Origin: Nitrosopumilus sp.
Lineage (GTDB): Archaea > Thermoproteota > Nitrososphaeria > Nitrososphaerales > Nitrosopumilaceae
DNA: 64,000 nucleotides
Direction of reading: 5' to 3'
NCBI RefSeq assembly: GCF_025699125.1
Contig: NZ_JAILWC010000001.1
Coordinates: 476,204 to 540,203, forward strand
Under the pieces are notes generated by a model. The model was given only the letters and a program-made list of their open reading frames with translations. It ran no database searches and was not told the DNA's origin. Positions 61,006 through 64,000 of this stretch are shown in pieces. Position numbers and translations under genes: made by a program. Every line of letters starts with the position of its first letter. The first letter of the stretch is position 1.

Positions 61006-61102
61006 AGTGCAAAAAATCCCTAATTTGGAATAGTCTATTGTTTATTTTCAATTATGAGATTCTAAATACCATTTAACTTTTCAAAAAACAGTGATTGGTT
61101 AA

Positions 61103-62101
61103 ATGGAATTTGTTGAACTTGAGATAATTATTATTATGATGTTGGTTGGATTATATGCTCTTTTTAGCGGACTTGAAATTGCAATAGTTGGAGTGAGACG
61201 ATCAAGAGTAATCAGATTATATAGAAAGCGTGTTCCTGGCTCTTCACCTCTATACAAATTAAAAATGAATCCTGCAATGATGACTTCTAGTGTTAATTTG
61301 GGAAATACCTTGGTAAATGTTGCATCCTCAGTACTTGCAGCAGATGTTGCAATAAAGTTACTTGGAAGTCAGGGCGTTGGAATAATAATTGGAATAATGA
61401 CATTTGTGATTTTGATTTTTGGGGAAATATTGCCTAAAACATTTTGTAATGTAAATCCCGAAAAAGCATCTTTGAAATTCAGTAGGGTCTTACTTGTTTT
61501 CACCTATGCGATGTACCCATTTGTTAAATCATTAGAAATTCTAACTGGAACAATATTGAAACTTTTTGGAGGCTATTCTCCAAGACCTAAACCCATCACT
61601 GAAGATGAGATAAAGGAAGTAATTGAAATGGGTTACACAGAAAAAGCAATTGAAAAAGAAGAACGTGATCTTGCACGGAATGCATTAGAATTTGATGACA
61701 AACCTATTCAAGATGTAATGACTCCAAAAGATAATGTCTTTTCATTAGATGGAGCACTTACTTTATCTACAGTAATTTCAAAAATTGAAGATAAAGGATT
61801 CTCTCGAATTCCAGTTTATGAAAAAACAACTGAGAATATTGTTGGAATATTACACATATGGGATATTGCAAGGCTGTCTAAACAAAAATTCACCACCACT
61901 AAAATTAATACTATGGTAAGAAAACCATTCTTCATCTATTCTAGTGATAGAATAAGTAATCTTCTCATTGAACTAAAGAAAAAAGATATGCATATGGCTG
62001 TTGTTTTGGATGATCAAGATAAATTAGTTGGGATAATTACTGTTGAAGATTTGTTAGAGGAAATTGTAGGAGATATTGTAGGTGAGGCTAAAAAACAATG
62101 A
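61103..62101 (+). CDS. CNNM/CorC-type membrane protein with CBS pair
   Basis: A 332-residue protein. The N-terminal DUF21/CNNM domain (about 1-165) has four helices and the FSGLEIAIVGVRRSRV motif with LGNTLVNVASSVLAAD; the C-terminal pair of CBS domains (about 195-325) shows VMTPKDNVFSLD, FSRIPVYEKTTENIVGILHI and MAVVLDDQDKLVGIITVEDLLEEIVGDI. Homologues export Mg2+ or Na+ (CorC/CNNM). No CorC_HlyC C-terminal domain. Starts at ATG 61103. Confidence 0.92.
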   Translation: MEFVELEIIIIMMLVGLYALFSGLEIAIVGVRRSRVIRLYRKRVPGSSPLYKLKMNPAMMTSSVNLGNTLVNVASSVLAADVAIKLLGSQGVGIIIGIMTFVILIFGEILPKTFCNVNPEKASLKFSRVLLVFTYAMYPFVKSLEILTGTILKLFGGYSPRPKPITEDEIKEVIEMGYTEKAIEKEERDLARNALEFDDKPIQDVMTPKDNVFSLDGALTLSTVISKIEDKGFSRIPVYEKTTENIVGILHIWDIARLSKQKFTTTKINTMVRKPFFIYSSDRISNLLIELKKKDMHMAVVLDDQDKLVGIITVEDLLEEIVGDIVGEAKKQ

Positions 62102-62165
62102 CACTACCTGAAATCTCAGTATTTTTTATCTAATTATTTAAATTCCTCAAAAAAACTAGTCGTGT

Positions 62166-62594
62166 ATGCCTGAAACCCGTGAAAAACAACATGATGATTT
62201 TGATGTATTTGACAAAGTTAACCAAAGATATTTTTCTGAAATAGAGCATTCTGTTCCTCATTTTCAGCAAACATTGTTTGATTTACAAAATGAGTGTTAC
62301 AAGTCATGGAAAAACACTATCAATGCAAATGTACAATTACAAAAAGAATTTTTAGGCAAATCTGGATTTAATTTCGCTTTGCCAAAAATTACTCAAAAAA
62401 TAATTGATAATACTGGTGAGGAAATTGTAAAATATCGACTAGCCTGTATAAAAATAGCAATAACAACAATAGAATCGGGCACAAAAAATGTTAAAACCTG
62501 GAATGATAGTGCAAATACGTTTCTTGATTTGAATAGAGAAATAATGCACAGTTGGTTTTTGTCGTTTATCCCCAAAATAGACATTGAAAAATGA
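62166..62594 (+). CDS. Helical phasin-like protein, 142 aa
   Basis: Mostly helical with aromatic residues (YFSEIEHSVPHFQQTLFDLQNECYKSWKN) and a similar plan to 30722-31180: two or three long amphipathic helices with a central FLGKSGF-type turn. Possible phasin or granule-associated protein; unproven. Its stop overlaps the ATG of a 28-residue membrane peptide (ATGA), so the two are coupled. Confidence 0.65.
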   Translation: MPETREKQHDDFDVFDKVNQRYFSEIEHSVPHFQQTLFDLQNECYKSWKNTINANVQLQKEFLGKSGFNFALPKITQKIIDNTGEEIVKYRLACIKIAITTIESGTKNVKTWNDSANTFLDLNREIMHSWFLSFIPKIDIEK

Positions 62595-62677
62595 AAAAAT
62601 CTACCATCGGCATTATCGTTATTGCAATCTCTGTTGCAGTATTTTATGGCATAATGAGTTTATTATGGCAACTCTAA
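62591..62677 (+). CDS. Single-helix membrane microprotein, 28 aa
   Basis: ATG 62591 overlaps the previous stop as ATGA. MKKS is followed by one transmembrane helix, IGIIVIAISVAVFYGIMSLL. It is too short for a soluble fold; the coupling and clean helix argue it is real and may anchor the phasin-like partner. Confidence 0.6.
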   Translation: MKKSTIGIIVIAISVAVFYGIMSLLWQL

Positions 62678-62748
62678 AAATACAAGTACCTTTAACAAAT
62701 GAAACATGTTTTTTACAAAATTAGATCTCTTTTTGCGAAAAATGATTT

Positions 62749-62829
62749 CTATTCTTCATCAGGATCGTCAGCTTTATCTCTGACTTTTTTGAGAATACAA
62801 AATTTACTTAATTTTTTGAGAAATCCCAT
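62749..62829 (-). CDS. Possible 26-aa charged peptide
   Basis: ATG 62829 encodes MGFLKKLSKFCILKKVRDKA and an acidic tail DDPDEE. Lies just downstream of the genes at 62882 and 63126 on the same strand. Weakly supported. Confidence 0.3.
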   Translation of the reverse strand: MGFLKKLSKFCILKKVRDKADDPDEE

Positions 62830-62881
62830 TGATGTAGTTACAAACTAGAGCTTTATGTGTGTTGAAATTTTTGCTTGATCT

Positions 62882-63085
62882 CTACTCTTCATCAATTTTT
62901 TTGTTATATTCATCCACTTTGTAATTATATTCTTCAATCTCTTTGTTCTCATTATCGATGCCCTCTTCAAATAATTCAGGATTTTCTTCCTGGGCCTGTT
63001 TCATAAGTTTCTTGAATGTGTCAGGATCGTTTTTTTGAAGTTCGAGTAGAATTTTTCCTATTGATTTATCTAGGTTGCTCATCAC
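62882..63085 (-). CDS. Acidic helical hypothetical protein, 67 aa
   Basis: A highly acidic protein with KLMKQAQEENPELFEEG and a coiled-coil-prone EIEEYNYKVDEYNKKIDEE end. No domain recognised. Starts at ATG 63085, or 63082 one codon later. Confidence 0.55.
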   Translation of the reverse strand: MMSNLDKSIGKILLELQKNDPDTFKKLMKQAQEENPELFEEGIDNENKEIEEYNYKVDEYNKKIDEE

Positions 63086-63125
63086 TATTTATGATTCAAA
63101 TCTCATATTTTTACTATTCCTAAAA

Positions 63126-63572
63126 TCAATACCCAGAAGCCATGTTTCTGTTTTTCCCATTTGCTGAATAATCATATAGCATTCTTGCCTCTTTCCATTG
63201 ATACCACACAAAATTCCATACTAGATCATCTATTGACTGACGTTCTTCTTCATTGATTTGTCTATCTCTTAGATTGTAAATTATTTTACTTCTAATTGTT
63301 CCTAGTCGTAATCCTAGCATTACACACTCTCTGTTGTTACTGGGAAGTTCTTTTCCTCTAAAACTGTTTGATTTTGAATCAAAAATATCAAAATGTTCCT
63401 CATGCCACCTGAATTTTGACTTGTCAAATATCTCAAGAATTAAAGTGATTGTGTCATAATCTAGTTTTTTCTGATCAAGTTTTTCTTTGATTATCTGCTC
63501 TGCTTTTTCTTTTCTTTGCTTGTCGAGTTTTCTCTCTAAATCTTTTAGTTCTTTTGATATTTTCTCTTGCAT
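63126..63572 (-). CDS. Hypothetical helical protein, 148 aa
   Basis: A coiled-coil N-terminus (ISKELKDLERKLDKQRKEKAEQIIKEKL) and a C-terminal region rich in Trp/Arg (SIDDLVWNFVWYQWKEARMLYDY). No known family. Probably cytosolic. Same strand as 62882 with a 40-bp gap. Confidence 0.6.
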   Translation of the reverse strand: MQEKISKELKDLERKLDKQRKEKAEQIIKEKLDQKKLDYDTITLILEIFDKSKFRWHEEHFDIFDSKSNSFRGKELPSNNRECVMLGLRLGTIRSKIIYNLRDRQINEEERQSIDDLVWNFVWYQWKEARMLYDYSANGKNRNMASGY

Positions 63573-63663
63573 TAATTCAACACTGTGTAGAGTGGTAAAT
63601 TGTCTCTTAATAACTATGAAATCAAGTTAAAAAATTATTAATCAAATCACACCCATTTCAAAT

Positions 63664-64000
63664 ATGCCATTAGATAAAATGCCTGATGTTGAGCAATACG
63701 TGCCAACTCACAAATCTGTAGTTTTACATGTAAAAGGTAAACCTGTAGCATGTATAATTGATGACGCAAGTAATGAATTGCGATTTAAATCCGTATCAAA
63801 AAATACTTCATTGAGGGCTAGTTTGATTGGTTTTTTAAACAAACATGATGATTTAGGTCTTCTATTGGGATTCAAATTAAAGGTTCAAACTGATTTGGAG
63901 AATTTTGAATACACTGTATATCCAAATGCTGAATTTATTGAAACAGTGATCTTTGATGAATCGATTTTTATTATTAACGAAAAATTGGAGCATCTTTTTT
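63664..64000 (+). CDS. Hypothetical protein, partial at window end
   Basis: ATG 63664 begins a beta-rich domain with VVLHVKGKPVACIIDDASNELRF and LLGFKLKVQTDLENFEYTVY. The frame is open to the last base, so at least 112 residues are visible. The strand pattern could be a small barrel; no family assigned. Confidence 0.6.
   Translation, partial: MPLDKMPDVEQYVPTHKSVVLHVKGKPVACIIDDASNELRFKSVSKNTSLRASLIGFLNKHDDLGLLLGFKLKVQTDLENFEYTVYPNAEFIETVIFDESIFIINEKLEHLF

Noticed and set aside
1..64000. CRISPR arrays, insertion sequences, integrase, tRNA and rRNA genes
   Set aside because: No regularly spaced repeat-spacer pattern, transposase motif, TpsiC-arm consensus or rRNA block was seen on either strand.

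Overview
The window is a low-GC, densely coded stretch of chromosome from an ammonia-oxidising archaeon of the Nitrososphaerota (Thaumarchaeota), most likely the Nitrosopumilaceae. This rests on archaeal/eukaryal-type ribosomal proteins (eS25, eS26), an Rpo6/RpoK-like RNA polymerase subunit, an Alba protein, archaeal-type threonyl-tRNA synthetase, TrmB regulators, class III (pilin-type) signal peptides, a plastocyanin-like copper protein ending in a PEFG-type C-terminal sorting signal, and many small zinc-ribbon proteins. Organism assignment is inference from gene content. I see no rRNA, tRNA, CRISPR array, transposase or integrase.

Region by region: 1-6.6 kb holds small conserved genes, a HEAT-repeat protein with the His-Glu dyads of deoxyhypusine hydroxylase, an EamA exporter, a stand-alone receiver and a TrmB regulator. 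6.9-19.7 kb is a type IV pilus locus: two TadC/FlaJ-type platform proteins and a VirB11/FlaI-type ATPase on the minus strand, then, divergently, a cysteine-rich protein, four proteins with pilin signal peptides (one of about 595 residues with an apparent ATA start), an Asp/His-rich secreted protein and a 900-residue membrane-anchored surface protein. 19.7-31.2 kb is mixed housekeeping: a UbiA prenyltransferase, aldo/keto reductase, asparagine-synthase-like enzyme, Alba, Rpo6, eS25, a deoxyhypusine synthase family protein, a secreted-protein gene broken by one in-frame TAG, and malic enzyme. 31.3-42.4 kb carries thrS, agmatinase, a CDP-alcohol phosphotransferase, eS26, a second TrmB paralogue, a PfkB kinase, an NAD kinase fused to a winged helix, pyrG and the cupredoxin. 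42.5-49.2 kb is a trp operon read right to left (trpE, trpG, an unknown gene, trpD, trpC, trpB, a tiny Lys-rich ORF, trpA); no trpF is visible. 49.3-52.6 kb contains regulators, zinc microproteins, an RNA-like intergenic stretch and a Lys/Ala-repeat protein with four 33-bp DNA repeats. 52.7-62.7 kb groups gamma-glutamyltransferase, an N-formylglutamate-amidohydrolase-like enzyme, two CPA2 cation/proton antiporters, a PRC-barrel protein, an Lrp-type sensor domain, a universal stress protein and a CNNM/CorC-type transporter, which reads as an ion, pH and stress homeostasis neighbourhood. The window ends inside a gene.

The strongest leads for something new are the pilus locus with its unusual accessory proteins and non-canonical start, and a possible archaeal hypusine route (DHS-family enzyme, agmatinase and a half-size DOHH-like protein). 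Next come the unknown gene in the trp operon and two structured non-coding candidates (42.48-42.54 kb and 52.09-52.18 kb). Gaps of about 300 bases or more without a gene are described as features.
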